Assembly: GCF_918797525.1 (NCBI RefSeq)
Contig: NZ_OU963893.1
Coordinates: 3,906,001-3,970,000 of the forward strand
From: an unidentified bacterial endosymbiont
Lineage (GTDB): Bacteria > Pseudomonadota > Gammaproteobacteria > Enterobacterales > Enterobacteriaceae
Length of the DNA stretch: 64,000 nucleotides
Direction of reading: 5' to 3'
The notes beneath the pieces are model-generated. The model ran no database searches and was not told the DNA's origin. It saw only the letters and a list, made by a program, of their open reading frames with translations. Shown piece after piece: positions 6,966 through 21,614 of this stretch. Position 1 is the stretch's first letter; each line of letters begins with the position of its first letter. A program made the position numbers and the translations under genes.

Positions 6966-8330
6966 ATGAAGGCAAAAGCGATATTACTCGCCTCTGTCCT
7001 GCTTGTAGGTTGCCAGTCGCAAAACGGCAGCAATGTACAGCAGCATGCACAGAGCCTTTCTGCAGCTGGTCAAGGGGAAGCAGGGAAGTTTACAAGTTCA
7101 GCGCGCTGGATGGACGATGGGACATCATTCGCGCAAGAGCAGAATTTGTGGGCCTCTATTAGCGACGAGCTGAAGATGGGAATTCCGGAAAACAACCGGA
7201 TTCGCGATCAGAAACAGAAGTATTTGAGAAATAAGAGCTATCTCCACGATGTAACGTTACGGGCAGAGCCGTATATGTACTGGATAGCCGGGCAAGTTAA
7301 GAAACGTAACATGCCTATGGAGCTGGTACTCCTACCCATAGTGGAGAGCGCTTTTGACCCACATGCAACGTCTGGTGCCAATGCCGCAGGTATTTGGCAA
7401 ATCATTCCGAGCACAGGGCGCAATTATGGTTTGAAACAGACCCGCAGCTACGATGCGCGTCGCGATGTTGTCGCTTCTACGACAGCCGCTCTCGACATGA
7501 TGCAACGTCTGAATAAGATGTTTGACGGTGACTGGTTGTTAACGGTCGCTGCGTATAACAGCGGTGAAGGTCGTGTAATGAAGGCAATGAAAGCAAACAG
7601 GGCGCATGGTAAATCCACCGATTTCTGGTCGCTTTCACTGCCGCAGGAAACGAAGATTTACGTACCGAAAATGCTGGCCTTGAGCGATATTCTCAAGAAC
7701 AGTAAGCGTTACGGTGTACAACTGCCAACACCAGATGAAAGTCGTGCACTGGCGCGTGTTCGCCTCAGCAGTCCGGTTGATATTCAACAGGTTGCTGATA
7801 TGACGGGTATGTCGGTGAGTAAATTAAAAACCTTTAATGCCGGTGTTAAAGGCTCAACGCTGGGGGTTAGCGGCCCACAGTACGTCATGATCCCGCAGAA
7901 ACATGCCGATCGGTTACGTGAGTCTTTAGCTTCTGGTGAGATTGCTGCAGTTCAGTCCACGCTGATTGCAGATGCCTCACCGGTAAGTAGCCGCATCTAT
8001 AAGGTTCGTTCAGGCGATACGCTTTCTGGCATTGCATCGCGTCTTGGCGTGACGGCAAAAGATCTGCAGCAGTGGAACAACCTGCGCAGCTCAGGCCTCA
8101 AAGTGGGTCAGACACTGACGATAGGTGCGGGTAGTAGCGCACAGCGTCTCGCCAACAACAGCGATAGCATTACCTATCGCGTGCGTAAGGGTGATTCGCT
8201 GTCCAGTATCGCAAGGCGACACGGCGTAAACATCAAGGATGTGATGCGCTGGAACGATGGTACTGACAATCTGCAGCCTGGCGACCAACTGACGTTGTTT
8301 GTAAAAAACAACGCCACGCCAGACTCCTGA
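6966..8330 (+). CDS. mltD: Membrane-bound lytic murein transglycosylase D
   Basis: 454 residues. A lipoprotein signal (LLVGC, Cys16) places it at the outer membrane. The SLT domain follows with catalytic Glu127 in LPIVESAFDP, then GIWQIIPSTGRNYG and AAYNSGEGRV. Two LysM peptidoglycan-binding repeats lie near residues 343-386 and 404-447 (YKVRSGDTLSGIA and YRVRKGDSLSSIA). It cleaves glycan strands to 1,6-anhydromuramyl products. It follows gloB in the same direction and ends at a strong terminator. Confidence 0.96.
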   Translation: MKAKAILLASVLLVGCQSQNGSNVQQHAQSLSAAGQGEAGKFTSSARWMDDGTSFAQEQNLWASISDELKMGIPENNRIRDQKQKYLRNKSYLHDVTLRAEPYMYWIAGQVKKRNMPMELVLLPIVESAFDPHATSGANAAGIWQIIPSTGRNYGLKQTRSYDARRDVVASTTAALDMMQRLNKMFDGDWLLTVAAYNSGEGRVMKAMKANRAHGKSTDFWSLSLPQETKIYVPKMLALSDILKNSKRYGVQLPTPDESRALARVRLSSPVDIQQVADMTGMSVSKLKTFNAGVKGSTLGVSGPQYVMIPQKHADRLRESLASGEIAAVQSTLIADASPVSSRIYKVRSGDTLSGIASRLGVTAKDLQQWNNLRSSGLKVGQTLTIGAGSSAQRLANNSDSITYRVRKGDSLSSIARRHGVNIKDVMRWNDGTDNLQPGDQLTLFVKNNATPDS

Positions 8331-8346
8331 TAGCATGACCTGATAC

Positions 8347-8379
8347 AAAAAAGGCACCGTTTCCTCCGGTGCCTTTTTT
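8347..8379 (+). terminator. Rho-independent terminator after mltD
   Basis: AAAAAAGGCACCG - TTTCCT - CGGTGCCTTTTTT: a GC stem flanked by A and T runs, so it can stop transcription from mltD and from the convergent yafE. Confidence 0.9.
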
Positions 8380-8381
8380 AT

Positions 8382-9155
8382 TTAGCCTGCTTTCTGTGCT
8401 TCTGCCATGATGGTATCACTGGTAAATGACCCCTCTTCCAGTAGCTCAAAATAGGCTTTGATTTCCGCTGAGGCACTCTCCTGATACAACCGTATCGCCT
8501 GGCTCAAGGCGTCTGGCGTACGCATACGCGCAATCCATGACGTGAACTCCAGCGGCAGACGATCGGTTATCAATGAGCGGGTGATCAATCCTGCTTCAGT
8601 AATGAGCGATAACCATTCACCACTGGAATAGTTTTGTACATGCGAGGAATCACGCAGCGCTTCTACCGTTTGCAGCCAGATATTACGTACAGGATGCCCG
8701 GGGGACATCACGTCCATGATGATGAAAATCCCTCCCGGCTGGAGCACGCGTTTGACTTCCCGCAAGGCCTGACCGACATCATGCCAGTGATGCGCAGAAT
8801 AGCGGCTAATGACCACCTCAAAAGAGGCATTGTCAAATGGTAAAGATTCGGCATAGCCCTGACGCGTGGCAACGTTTTTAAGCCCCTTCGCTTTTGCTGC
8901 CTCTGCGACCACCTCCAGCATTTGACTGCACAAATCATATGCTGTGACCTGAGCAACTTGCTGCGCGGCCGTAAAGCTTGCATGCCCTGCTCCACAGCCC
9001 AAATCCAGCACGTGCGCCTGGGAGAATGCTGACAGACGTTCACCGAGACGCACCAGATCGCGTCCTGACGCGTGCACGGCACTGCTCAAATAAGCGCTTG
9101 CCTGAGAGCCAAACTGTTTTTCTACGTTGTCATGATGGGAGTGTGTTGTTGTCAT
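8382..9155 (-). CDS. yafE: SAM-dependent methyltransferase YafE
   Basis: 257 residues, class I methyltransferase: motif I VLDLGCGAGHAS, motif II region VTAYDLCSQML, motif III region LPFDNASFEVVISRYSAHHW and VLQPGGIFIIMDV. It resembles the UbiE/biotin-synthesis type of small-molecule methyltransferases, but the substrate is not known. AAGGA precedes the ATG. The neighbouring yafD is transcribed in the same direction, 77 bases upstream. Confidence 0.9.
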   Translation of the reverse strand: MTTTHSHHDNVEKQFGSQASAYLSSAVHASGRDLVRLGERLSAFSQAHVLDLGCGAGHASFTAAQQVAQVTAYDLCSQMLEVVAEAAKAKGLKNVATRQGYAESLPFDNASFEVVISRYSAHHWHDVGQALREVKRVLQPGGIFIIMDVMSPGHPVRNIWLQTVEALRDSSHVQNYSSGEWLSLITEAGLITRSLITDRLPLEFTSWIARMRTPDALSQAIRLYQESASAEIKAYFELLEEGSFTSDTIMAEAQKAG

Positions 9156-9232
9156 CCTGCTGTCCTTTTATGGGATAGAATATAAAGGGCAGCTCCCGTA
9201 CAGACCTGCCCCGCGGCAGACCTGACTCACCA

Positions 9233-10099
<867 letters not shown>

Positions 10100-10289
10100 T
10101 TAGGTCACACTTTCAACGCTATTTCTTTGAAACCGCTTTCCAGATTTGTAAGCAACCGCTTACTTCTGTCATGTACCGTCGTATTAATGACGGCGGCATT
10201 GCCCGGATTAAGATGACATCAAGCATGCGCCAGTGGTTAAATAACAAAAATGGACAAAATTAAAATTGAATTTTGCAGGTGATGCAACA

Positions 10290-11195
10290 ATGAAAGCAAC
10301 CTCGGAAGAGCTAACCACTTTTGTCGCCGTCGTTGAAAGTGGCAGTTTTAGCCGTGCGGCGGAACAGCTGGGACAGGCAAACTCAGCCATCAGCCGCTCG
10401 GTGAAAAAGTTAGAGATGAAGCTTGGCGTGAGTCTGCTAAACCGAACGACGCGGCAGCTTAGCCTGACAGAAGAAGGTGAACGCTATTTCCGTCGCGTGC
10501 AGTCTGTGCTGCAGGAGATGGCCGCCGCGGAGACCGAGATTATTGAATCCCGCAGTACGCCGCGCGGGCTGCTGCGTATCGATGCGGCAACACCGGTGGT
10601 GCTGCATTTTCTGGTGCCGCTGATAAAGCCTTTCCGTGAACGTTATCCGGAGATAACGCTCTCATTGGTTTCCTCCGAAACCTTTATCAACCTTATCGAA
10701 AGGAAAGTCGATGTCGCGATCCGGGCCGGAACCCTAACGGACTCGAGCCTGCGTGCTCGCCCCCTGTTTGCAAGCTACCGTAAAATTATCGCATCACCGC
10801 AGTATATTGCGGAGCATGGAACACCAGATACCGTAGAAGCGTTGAAGCAGCACCTGTGTCTGGGTTTTACGGAACCCGTGTCGCTGAATACCTGGCCTGT
10901 CGCCTGTCATGACGGCCAGCTTCATGAAGTGATTTGTGGAATATCGTCCAACAGCGGGGAGACGTTAAAGCAGCTGTGTCTTGAAGGGAACGGAATCGCC
11001 TGTTTGTCCGATTATATGATTGATAAAGAAATTGCGCGTGGTGAGCTTGTGGAGGTGATGGCGGATAAACGTCTGCCAGTAGAGATGCCTTTCAGCGCCG
11101 TTTATTACAGTGACAGGGCGGTAAGTACGCGCATTCGCGCCTTTATCGATTTTCTGAGCGAGCACCCTCACACAATTCCCGCAGGCGCTGTGTGA
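10290..11195 (+). CDS. yafC: LysR-family transcriptional regulator YafC
   Basis: 301 residues. The N-terminal winged helix-turn-helix ([32 protein letters not shown]) spans about residues 8-40 and is followed by a linker helix and the substrate-binding domain from about 90. The start is the ATG of MKATSEEL with AGGTGA seven bases upstream; an in-frame ATG eight codons earlier lacks such a site. Its inducer and targets are unknown. It is convergent with dkgB and divergent from yafD. Confidence 0.93.
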   Translation: MKATSEELTTFVAVVESGSFSRAAEQLGQANSAISRSVKKLEMKLGVSLLNRTTRQLSLTEEGERYFRRVQSVLQEMAAAETEIIESRSTPRGLLRIDAATPVVLHFLVPLIKPFRERYPEITLSLVSSETFINLIERKVDVAIRAGTLTDSSLRARPLFASYRKIIASPQYIAEHGTPDTVEALKQHLCLGFTEPVSLNTWPVACHDGQLHEVICGISSNSGETLKQLCLEGNGIACLSDYMIDKEIARGELVEVMADKRLPVEMPFSAVYYSDRAVSTRIRAFIDFLSEHPHTIPAGAV

Positions 11196-11223
11196 GGATA
11201 TAGGGTACAGCAGACAGAAAAGA

Positions 11224-12027
11224 TTAATCCCACTCAGGCGCTAAGCCTTCCGGGCTGACCAGACGGTCATTGCAATCCAGTGCGGCTATCGTCTTTTTAT
11301 CTTCTTCATCGAGCTGGAGATTCTGTGCTAACAGGTTGCTGGCCAGATTTTCGCGCCGGGTTGAGGAAGGAATAACGGCATAGCCTTCTCCCATCGCCCA
11401 TGCCAGGATCACCTGCGCCGCCGTGGCATTATGCTTCTCAGCAATTCGTATAATGGCCTTATCTTTTAATGCTTTTCCATAAGCCAGCGTCATGTATGAG
11501 GTGATGTGGATACCCTGTTGTTTGGCCCACTTAACCACTTTACGGTTTTGCAGATAGGGAGACAGCTCAATCTGATTGGTTGCAATATTTCCGGCCCCCA
11601 GTGCTGCAATAGCTCTTTCCATCAACGGGATAGTGAAGTTTGATATCCCAATCTTACGCGTTAATCCCTGCGCTTTCGCGTCCAGCAGCGCCTGCATGAA
11701 CTCGTCAACTGAAACGGTATCGTTTGGTGACGGCCAGTGGATCAGAGTGAGATCCACGTAATCAGTACGCAGTTTTTTCAGGCTCTCTTTCAACGCGGGA
11801 ATCAGCTTATCTTTGCTGAGGTTCTCAATCCAGATTTTGGTAGTAATGAAAAGCTCGTCGCGTGCCACACCGCTTTCTTCAATAGCCTGACCTACAGCGG
11901 CTTCATTTTCATAAATCTGCGCCGTATCAACCGCACGATAGCCAAGTTCAAGCGCAGTTTTTACCGACTCGATAACAACGTCGTCTTTCAGGCGGAAAGT
12001 GCCCAGACCAAATGCAGGGATAGCCAT
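11224..12027 (-). CDS. dkgB: Aldo-keto reductase (2,5-diketo-D-gluconate reductase B)
   Basis: 267 residues in a TIM barrel with the aldo-keto reductase tetrad Asp34, Tyr39 (DTAQIY), Lys64 (ITTKIW) and His97 (TLIHWP). The NADPH-binding end is recognised from [11 protein letters not shown]. It reduces 2,5-diketogluconate and, in E. coli, methylglyoxal and other aldehydes. Its place next to the rRNA operon tRNA-Asp is the same as in E. coli. Confidence 0.95.
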   Translation of the reverse strand: MAIPAFGLGTFRLKDDVVIESVKTALELGYRAVDTAQIYENEAAVGQAIEESGVARDELFITTKIWIENLSKDKLIPALKESLKKLRTDYVDLTLIHWPSPNDTVSVDEFMQALLDAKAQGLTRKIGISNFTIPLMERAIAALGAGNIATNQIELSPYLQNRKVVKWAKQQGIHITSYMTLAYGKALKDKAIIRIAEKHNATAAQVILAWAMGEGYAVIPSSTRRENLASNLLAQNLQLDEEDKKTIAALDCNDRLVSPEGLAPEWD

Positions 12028-12149
12028 GTCATTCCTCTTTACTTGTTATGTTCGTAAGTTGAAGAGGATTATCGCGAGTGAGGTTATATAGAAAAAGAGC
12101 GAAAAATTCAGAGGATTTTTGCTGATTTAGCAACAATAAAGCGCTAGAT

Positions 12150-12181
12150 AAAAAAAAAACCCTGAGCGTGAGCTCAGGGCT
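12150..12181 (-). terminator. Terminator of the rRNA operon
   Basis: On the minus strand GCCCTGAGCTCACGCTCAGGG forms a GC-rich stem followed by ten T residues, 10 bases past the tRNA-Asp 3' end. Confidence 0.9.
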
Positions 12182-12190
12182 TCTAATAAG

Positions 12191-12267
12191 TGGCGGAACG
12201 GACGGGACTCGAACCCGCGACCCCCTGCGTGACAGGCAGGTATTCTAACCGACTGAACTACCGCTCC
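12191..12267 (-). tRNA. aspU: tRNA-Asp (GTC anticodon), distal to the rRNA operon
   Basis: 77 bases, encoded CCA, identical to the tRNA-Asp beside dnaQ. It lies 52 bases after 5S rRNA on the same strand and before the operon terminator, so it is the last gene of the transcript, as in rrnH of E. coli. Confidence 0.97.
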
Positions 12268-12319
12268 ACCGAAGACTTCTGTAACCACCGGATTATGCAC
12301 CGGCTTACCACTTAATTTG

Positions 12320-12439
12320 ATGCCTGGCAGTTCCCTACTCTCACATGGGGAGACCCCACACTACCATCGGCGCTACGGCGTTTCACTTCTGAGTTCGGCA
12401 TGGGGTCAGGTGGGACCACCGCGCTACAGCCGCCAGGCA
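12320..12439 (-). rRNA. rrfH: 5S ribosomal RNA
   Basis: 120 bases, beginning TGCCTGGCGGC and ending GTTGCCAGGCAT-like termini that pair with each other. Internal segments (CCCACCTGACCCCATGCCG and GGGGTCTCCCCATG) match enterobacterial 5S rRNA. Confidence 0.97.
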
Positions 12440-12499
12440 AATTCTTTATCTGTATCAGGCTGAAAATCTCTCTCTCCGCCAAAACAGCTTCGGCGTTGT

Positions 12500-15406
<2,907 letters not shown>

Positions 15407-15505
15407 TCATAACCCGAAGCTGTTTCGCTTCTGATTGTGAAAATTTGAGAGACTCAAACACACCATTAAAGATGTGTCGTTTCAATTTTCAGCTTGATCC
15501 AGATT

Positions 15506-15516
15506 TTTAAAGAGCA
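15506..15516 (-). promoter_or_regulatory. Spacer boxA antitermination site before 23S rRNA
   Basis: TGCTCTTTAAAA on the minus strand, about 100 bases before 23S, matches the second boxA of enterobacterial rRNA operons used by the Nus factor complex. Confidence 0.7.
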
Positions 15517-15579
15517 AAACTTCGCAGTGCACCTTTTCAGGTTCACTCTGAAGTTTTCTTGTTTTGTGCAGTAAAAGGA

Positions 15580-15655
15580 TGGTGGAGCTATGCGGGATCG
15601 AACCGCAGACCTCCTGCGTGCAAGGCAGGCGCTCTCCCAGCTGAGCTATAGCCCC
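15580..15655 (-). tRNA. alaV: tRNA-Ala (TGC anticodon)
   Basis: 76 bases with encoded CCA, anticodon TGC within CCTTGCACGC and the T-loop GGTTCGATCCC. It is the second tRNA in the 16S-23S spacer. Confidence 0.97.
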
Positions 15656-15678
15656 ATCGTAGTTATCTCTCTACCGGT

Positions 15679-15760
15679 AATTTTTGTTGAGGCAAGGCGT
15701 GGTGACACGGAGCATACTCAGGTATGTGAGTGTCACCGCAACGCAGCATCAGCAAAAATT
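15679..15760. repeat. Long imperfect palindrome between tRNA-Ile and tRNA-Ala
   Basis: The outer arms AATTTTTGTTGAGGC and its mirror GCATCAGCAAAAATT, and inner arms GGTGACAC / GTGTCACC, pair through most of the spacer, with a small apical hairpin around ACTCAGGTATGTGAGT. In the pre-rRNA this would be one long stem immediately after the 3' end of tRNA-Ile. It may be an RNA processing stem or a palindromic insertion in the spacer. Confidence 0.65.
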
Positions 15761-15837
<77 letters not shown>

Positions 15838-15906
15838 GCAGAGATTTTTACTGCTGTATTTCATCAGACAATCTGTGTGAGCACTACAAAGGCAGGTTCT
15901 TTAAGG

Positions 15907-17446
<1,540 letters not shown>

Positions 17447-17577
17447 AAGTTTGATGCTCGTGAATTAAACTTCGTAATGAATTACGTATGTTCACTCAGA
17501 GACTTGGTATTCATTTTTCGTCTTGCGACGTTAAGAATCCATGTCACTTTGAGTGCCCACACAGATTGTCTGATAAA

Positions 17578-17590
17578 TTGTTAAAGAGCA
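17578..17590 (-). promoter_or_regulatory. Leader boxA of the rRNA operon
   Basis: TGCTCTTTAACAA on the minus strand, between promoter P2 and 16S, is the canonical boxA that assembles the antitermination complex. Confidence 0.85.
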
Positions 17591-17628
17591 GTGCAACGCG
17601 GCTTTCGCTCACCGTTGCGAGGTGGCGT

Positions 17629-17656
17629 ATATTACGCTTTCCTCTTTCAGAGTCAA
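17629..17656 (-). promoter_or_regulatory. rRNA operon promoter P2
   Basis: -35 TTGACT and -10 TAATAT separated by 16 bases on the minus strand, the short spacing typical of rRNA promoters; GC-rich discriminator follows. Confidence 0.8.
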
Positions 17657-17737
17657 CCCGTTATTTCAGGATTTTTTCTCTTCAACCGACCGGGGTGTTT
17701 GTGAAGTGATTCACATCTGCCGTGTCGATGGAGGCGC

Positions 17738-17765
17738 ATTATAGGGGGCCGCCGCAGAATGACAA
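17738..17765 (-). promoter_or_regulatory. rRNA operon promoter P1
   Basis: -35 TTGTCA, 16-base spacer, consensus -10 TATAAT, then GCGCC discriminator. The region just upstream is AT-rich (AAAATAAAAATGCATTTTTCC) and would serve as an UP element. It lies about 100 bases upstream of P2, as in E. coli. Confidence 0.88.
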
Positions 17766-17814
17766 GTGGAAAAATGCATTTTTATTTTAACCGCTCATCT
17801 TTTCGCCAGAAAGG

Positions 17815-18381
17815 TTATTTTTGATGCTTTTGAATTGCTTTTGGCAGTTCAGCCAGGCTGTTTATCACCCAATCTGCTGCGCTTTCGGCTTCTGGCGTCA
17901 CTGGCTTCCCGCTGCGCACGACTATTTTAGTTCCCACGCCTGCTGCAGCTGCAGCCTGCATATCTTCCAGTTTGTCGCCCACCATATAAGAAGCAGCCAT
18001 ATCAATGTGCAGAAACTCCTGCGCCGAGACAAACATTCCCGGATGCGGTTTACGGCAATTACAGGTCTGACGATACTCTTCTACAGTTCCTTGCGGATGA
18101 TGAGGACAATAGTAGATTCCATCAAGATCAACGCCCCGATCAGCCAGGGACCAGTCCATCCATTCAGTCAGCGTCTCAAATTGCGCTTCGGTGAATTTCC
18201 CACGCGCGATACCGGACTGATTAGTCACCACCACCAGCGCATAGCCCATCTCTTTCAACTGGCACATGGCATCTATTACGCCTTCGATAAACTCGAACTC
18301 GTCAATCTCATGGACGTAACCATGATCCACATTAATAGTGCCATCACGATCGAGAAAAATTGCGGGTACTGATTTTGCCAC
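17815..18381 (-). CDS. gmhB: D-glycero-beta-D-manno-heptose 1,7-bisphosphate 7-phosphatase
   Basis: 188 residues, GTG start with AGGAG upstream. HAD-superfamily phosphatase: nucleophile motif FLDRDGTI (Asp11, Asp13), VVVTNQSG, a Cys-rich zinc loop YYCPHHP...CNCRKP, and MVGDKLEDM with the Mg-binding Asp. It removes the C7 phosphate in the ADP-heptose pathway for the LPS inner core. It lies between the rRNA promoters and the divergent metNIQ operon. Confidence 0.95.
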   Translation of the reverse strand: MAKSVPAIFLDRDGTINVDHGYVHEIDEFEFIEGVIDAMCQLKEMGYALVVVTNQSGIARGKFTEAQFETLTEWMDWSLADRGVDLDGIYYCPHHPQGTVEEYRQTCNCRKPHPGMFVSAQEFLHIDMAASYMVGDKLEDMQAAAAAGVGTKIVVRSGKPVTPEAESAADWVINSLAELPKAIQKHQK

Positions 18382-18469
18382 CGGTTTGCTCCTGAAAAAG
18401 GCATGTTCAGCTAGTATCTCATGAATCGCCGCGCAATAAAGTGCTCATCGCACAGAGTTGGATTGATTT

Positions 18470-18493
18470 AGACGTCTGGATGCCTTAACATCC
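18470..18493. promoter_or_regulatory. MetJ operator (tandem met boxes) upstream of metN
   Basis: Three consecutive 8-mers AGACGTCT-GGATGCCT-TAACATCC: the first is the perfect met-box consensus, the others diverge. They lie about 80 bases before metN, where the methionine repressor controls the metNIQ operon in E. coli. Confidence 0.75.
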
Positions 18494-18569
18494 ATTTTGT
18501 TTACGGTCATCACCGGGATCTGGCAGAACAAAATGCCACGGCTAACTTACATACGATATAAATAATCTA

Positions 18570-19601
18570 ATGATTAAACTTTCCAATATCACCAAAGTGT
18601 TCCAGCAGGGGAACCGAACCATTCAGGCGCTGAATAACGTCAGCCTGCATGTGCCTGCTGGTCAAATTTATGGCGTCATTGGCGCATCGGGTGCAGGTAA
18701 AAGTACGCTGATCCGTTGTGTTAACCTGCTCGAGCGCCCAACCCAGGGCAAGGTAGACGTTGGCGGACAAGAACTTACCGCGCTCTCAGAGAAAGCGCTC
18801 ACCAAAGCACGCCGCCAGATTGGCATGATCTTTCAGCACTTCAACCTGCTGGCTTCCCGCACTGTTTTTGGCAATGTCGCATTGCCGCTGGAGTTAGACA
18901 ATACCCCGAAAGACGAAGTGAAGCGACGCGTCACCGAACTGCTGGACCTCGTGGGACTGGCCGACAAATACGATAGCTATCCGGCAAATTTGTCTGGCGG
19001 TCAGAAGCAGCGCGTAGCCATTGCTCGCGCGCTGGCAAGTAATCCAAAAGTGCTGCTGTGTGATGAAGCCACCAGCGCGCTGGATCCGGCCACGACACGT
19101 TCTATTCTGGAACTGCTGAAAGACATTAACCGTCGTCTGGGCCTGACTATCCTCCTTATCACACATGAAATGGACGTAGTGAAACGCATCTGTGATTGCG
19201 TGGCGGTGATCAGCAACGGTGAACTGATTGAACAGGACACAGTTAGCGAAGTGTTCTCGCACCCGAAAACCCCGCTGGCACAGCAGTTTATTCAGTCCAC
19301 GCTGCATCTGGATATTCCGGAAGATTATCTGGCGCGTTTAAAAACAGAAGCGGCGCCAGACAGCGTACCGATGCTGCGCATGGAGTTCACCGGCCAGTCT
19401 GTCGATGCCCCCTTGCTTTCCGAAACCGCGCGTCGCTTCAACGTTAACAACAACATTATTAGCGCGCAGATGGATTACGCCGGTGGCGTTAAATTCGGCA
19501 TCATGCTGACGGAAATGCACGGCACACAAGAAGAAACCCAGGCGGCCATTGCCTGGCTGCAAGAACATCACGTAAAAGTAGAGGTACTGGGTTATGTCTG
19601 A
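18570..19601 (+). CDS. metN: Methionine ABC transporter ATP-binding protein
   Basis: 343 residues. Walker [10 protein letters not shown] (38-46), Q-loop FQHFNLL, signature LSGGQ, Walker [13 protein letters not shown] and the switch His in LLITHEMD are all present. A C-terminal NIL regulatory domain (about 265-343) binds methionine and inhibits transport. It powers D- and L-methionine uptake with MetI and MetQ. Its stop overlaps the metI start by eight bases, and MetJ boxes lie upstream. Confidence 0.97.
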   Translation: MIKLSNITKVFQQGNRTIQALNNVSLHVPAGQIYGVIGASGAGKSTLIRCVNLLERPTQGKVDVGGQELTALSEKALTKARRQIGMIFQHFNLLASRTVFGNVALPLELDNTPKDEVKRRVTELLDLVGLADKYDSYPANLSGGQKQRVAIARALASNPKVLLCDEATSALDPATTRSILELLKDINRRLGLTILLITHEMDVVKRICDCVAVISNGELIEQDTVSEVFSHPKTPLAQQFIQSTLHLDIPEDYLARLKTEAAPDSVPMLRMEFTGQSVDAPLLSETARRFNVNNNIISAQMDYAGGVKFGIMLTEMHGTQEETQAAIAWLQEHHVKVEVLGYV

Positions 19602-20247
19602 GGCGATGATGTGGCTACTGGTTCGCGGCGTTTGGGAAACGCTGGCAATGACCTTCGTATCAGGTTTCTTTGGTTTCGTGATCGGCCTGCCGGTCGGCGT
19701 CCTGCTGTACGTGACGCGCCCGGGTCAAATCATTGAGAACGCGAAGCTGTATCGCACCCTGTCTGCGCTGGTGAACATCTTCCGCTCTATCCCGTTCATT
19801 ATTCTGCTGGTGTGGATGATTCCCTTTACCCGCGTGATCGTGGGCACCTCTATTGGCCTGCAGGCGGCAATCGTTCCACTCACCGTGGGTGCGGCACCGT
19901 TTATCGCCCGTATGGTGGAAAACGCCCTGCTGGAAATCCCAACCGGCCTAATTGAAGCCTCACGTGCAATGGGTGCAACGCCTATGCAGATCGTGCGCAA
20001 AGTTCTGCTGCCTGAAGCGCTGCCGGGGCTGGTGAATGCAGCAACCATTACGCTCATTACCCTGGTCGGGTATTCCGCGATGGGAGGAGCAGTAGGGGCT
20101 GGCGGTTTAGGCCAGATTGGGTATCAATACGGCTATATTGGTTATAACGCTACCGTAATGAATACCGTTCTGGTATTGCTGGTTGTGCTGGTTTACTTAA
20201 TCCAGTTCTCTGGCGATCGCATCGTCCGGGCTGTTACTCACAAATAA
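19594..20247 (+). CDS. metI: Methionine ABC transporter permease
   Basis: 217 residues with five predicted membrane segments. The coupling motif [25 protein letters not shown] (EAA loop, near residues 110-135) contacts MetN. It overlaps metN and is followed 40 bases later by metQ, so the three are one operon. Confidence 0.97.
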   Translation: MSEAMMWLLVRGVWETLAMTFVSGFFGFVIGLPVGVLLYVTRPGQIIENAKLYRTLSALVNIFRSIPFIILLVWMIPFTRVIVGTSIGLQAAIVPLTVGAAPFIARMVENALLEIPTGLIEASRAMGATPMQIVRKVLLPEALPGLVNAATITLITLVGYSAMGGAVGAGGLGQIGYQYGYIGYNATVMNTVLVLLVVLVYLIQFSGDRIVRAVTHK

Positions 20248-20287
20248 CGTTACACACAACACAAACTCGACGAGTTAAGGATATAAT

Positions 20288-21103
20288 ATGGCGTTTAAAT
20301 TAAAGACCTTTGCAGCGGTAGGCGCGTTGATCGGCTCTCTGGCACTGGTGGGTTGCGGTCAGGACGAAAAAGATCCAAATCACATTAAAGTGGGCGTTAT
20401 CGTGGGTGCAGAACAGCAAGTTGCTGAAGTCGCTCAAAAAGTGGCTAAAGAGAAGTATGGCCTGAACGTTGAGCTTGTTACCTTTAACGATTACGTTCTG
20501 CCGAACGAAGCGCTGAGCAAAGGCGATATCGACGCCAATGCCTTCCAACACAAACCTTACCTGGATCAACAGATCAAAGATCGCGGCTACAAGCTGGTTG
20601 CAGCCGGTAACACCTTCGTTTACCCAATCGCGGGTTACTCTAAGAAAATTAAATCGCTGGGCGAGCTGCAGCCAGGCTCGCAGGTCGCGATCCCTAATGA
20701 CCCAACCAACCTCGGCCGTTCCCTGCTGCTGCTGCAGAAAGTGGGCCTGATTAAGCTGAAAGACGGCGTGGGCCTGCTGCCAACCGTTCTGGACGTGACC
20801 GAGAACCCCAAAAATCTGAAACTGGTTGAGCTGGAAGCCCCACAATTACCACGCTCTCTGGACGATGCGCAGATCGCGCTGGCGGTTATCAACACCACTT
20901 ACGCCAGCCAGATTGGCCTGACGCCCGCGAAAGACGGTATCTTCGTTGAAGACAAAGATTCTCCGTACGTCAACCTGATCGTGACGCGCGAAGATAACAA
21001 AGACGCAGAGAACGTGAAGAAGTTTGTTGAAGCGTATCAGTCTGACGAAGTTTACCAGGAAGCGAACAGAGTCTTTAACGGCGGTGCTGTTAAAGGCTGG
21101 TAA
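20288..21103 (+). CDS. metQ: Methionine-binding lipoprotein
   Basis: 271 residues. Lipoprotein signal with lipobox LVGC (Cys23). The NlpA/MetQ domain shows IKVGVIVG, VTFNDYVLPNEAL, DANAFQHKPYL and VAIPNDPTN ligand-site segments. It captures methionine at the inner membrane outer face and hands it to MetI. A terminator-like hairpin follows. Confidence 0.96.
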   Translation: MAFKLKTFAAVGALIGSLALVGCGQDEKDPNHIKVGVIVGAEQQVAEVAQKVAKEKYGLNVELVTFNDYVLPNEALSKGDIDANAFQHKPYLDQQIKDRGYKLVAAGNTFVYPIAGYSKKIKSLGELQPGSQVAIPNDPTNLGRSLLLLQKVGLIKLKDGVGLLPTVLDVTENPKNLKLVELEAPQLPRSLDDAQIALAVINTTYASQIGLTPAKDGIFVEDKDSPYVNLIVTREDNKDAENVKKFVEAYQSDEVYQEANRVFNGGAVKGW

Positions 21104-21125
21104 TCTGACCGCAGTGTAATATCAT

Positions 21126-21152
21126 CAAGACGGGCTTCTGCCCGTCTTGTCA
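21126..21152 (+). terminator. Terminator-like hairpin after metQ
   Basis: AAGACGGGC-TTCT-GCCCGTCTT, nine base pairs, followed by GTCATTTG; only a short T run, so termination may be partial. Confidence 0.7.
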
Positions 21153-21209
21153 TTTGTGCAGGTAACTGATTCAATATCTGACGTTTTGATTATCCACTGA
21201 GGAATTATT

Positions 21210-21614
21210 ATGCGTGCTTTACCGATCTGTCTTTTAGCACTGATGCTGAGCGGTTGTTCTATGCTAAGCAGATCTCCTGTTGAACCTGTTCAAAGCACTG
21301 CAACCCCGCCAAAAGCGGAGCCAGCCAAACCGAGAGTGACTCGCCCTGCGCCAGTACGCATTATTACGAAAGCCGACGATCTTGTGGGCAAGCCATTCCG
21401 TGAACTGGGTGATGTGAGCGGTGAATCCTGTCAGGCAAGCAATCAGGACTCTCCGCCTACTATCCCGACAGCACGTAAACGTATGCAGATCAACGCGGCG
21501 AAAATCAAAGCCAACGCGGTACTGTTACACCGTTGCGAAGTTACCAGCGGTACGCCAGGCTGCTACCGCCAGGCGGTTTGTCTTGGTACTGCGCTTACCA
21601 TTTCGGCGAAATGA
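21210..21614 (+). CDS. rcsF: Rcs phosphorelay outer-membrane sensor lipoprotein
   Basis: 134 residues. Lipobox LSGC (Cys16), a proline-rich linker (about 21-50) and a small domain with Cys74, Cys109, Cys118 and Cys124, the four cysteines that form two disulfides in E. coli RcsF. It reports envelope damage to IgaA and the Rcs system, and threads through BamA (encoded in this window). Its TGA stop overlaps the trmO ATG (ATGA). Confidence 0.96.
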   Translation: MRALPICLLALMLSGCSMLSRSPVEPVQSTATPPKAEPAKPRVTRPAPVRIITKADDLVGKPFRELGDVSGESCQASNQDSPPTIPTARKRMQINAAKIKANAVLLHRCEVTSGTPGCYRQAVCLGTALTISAK

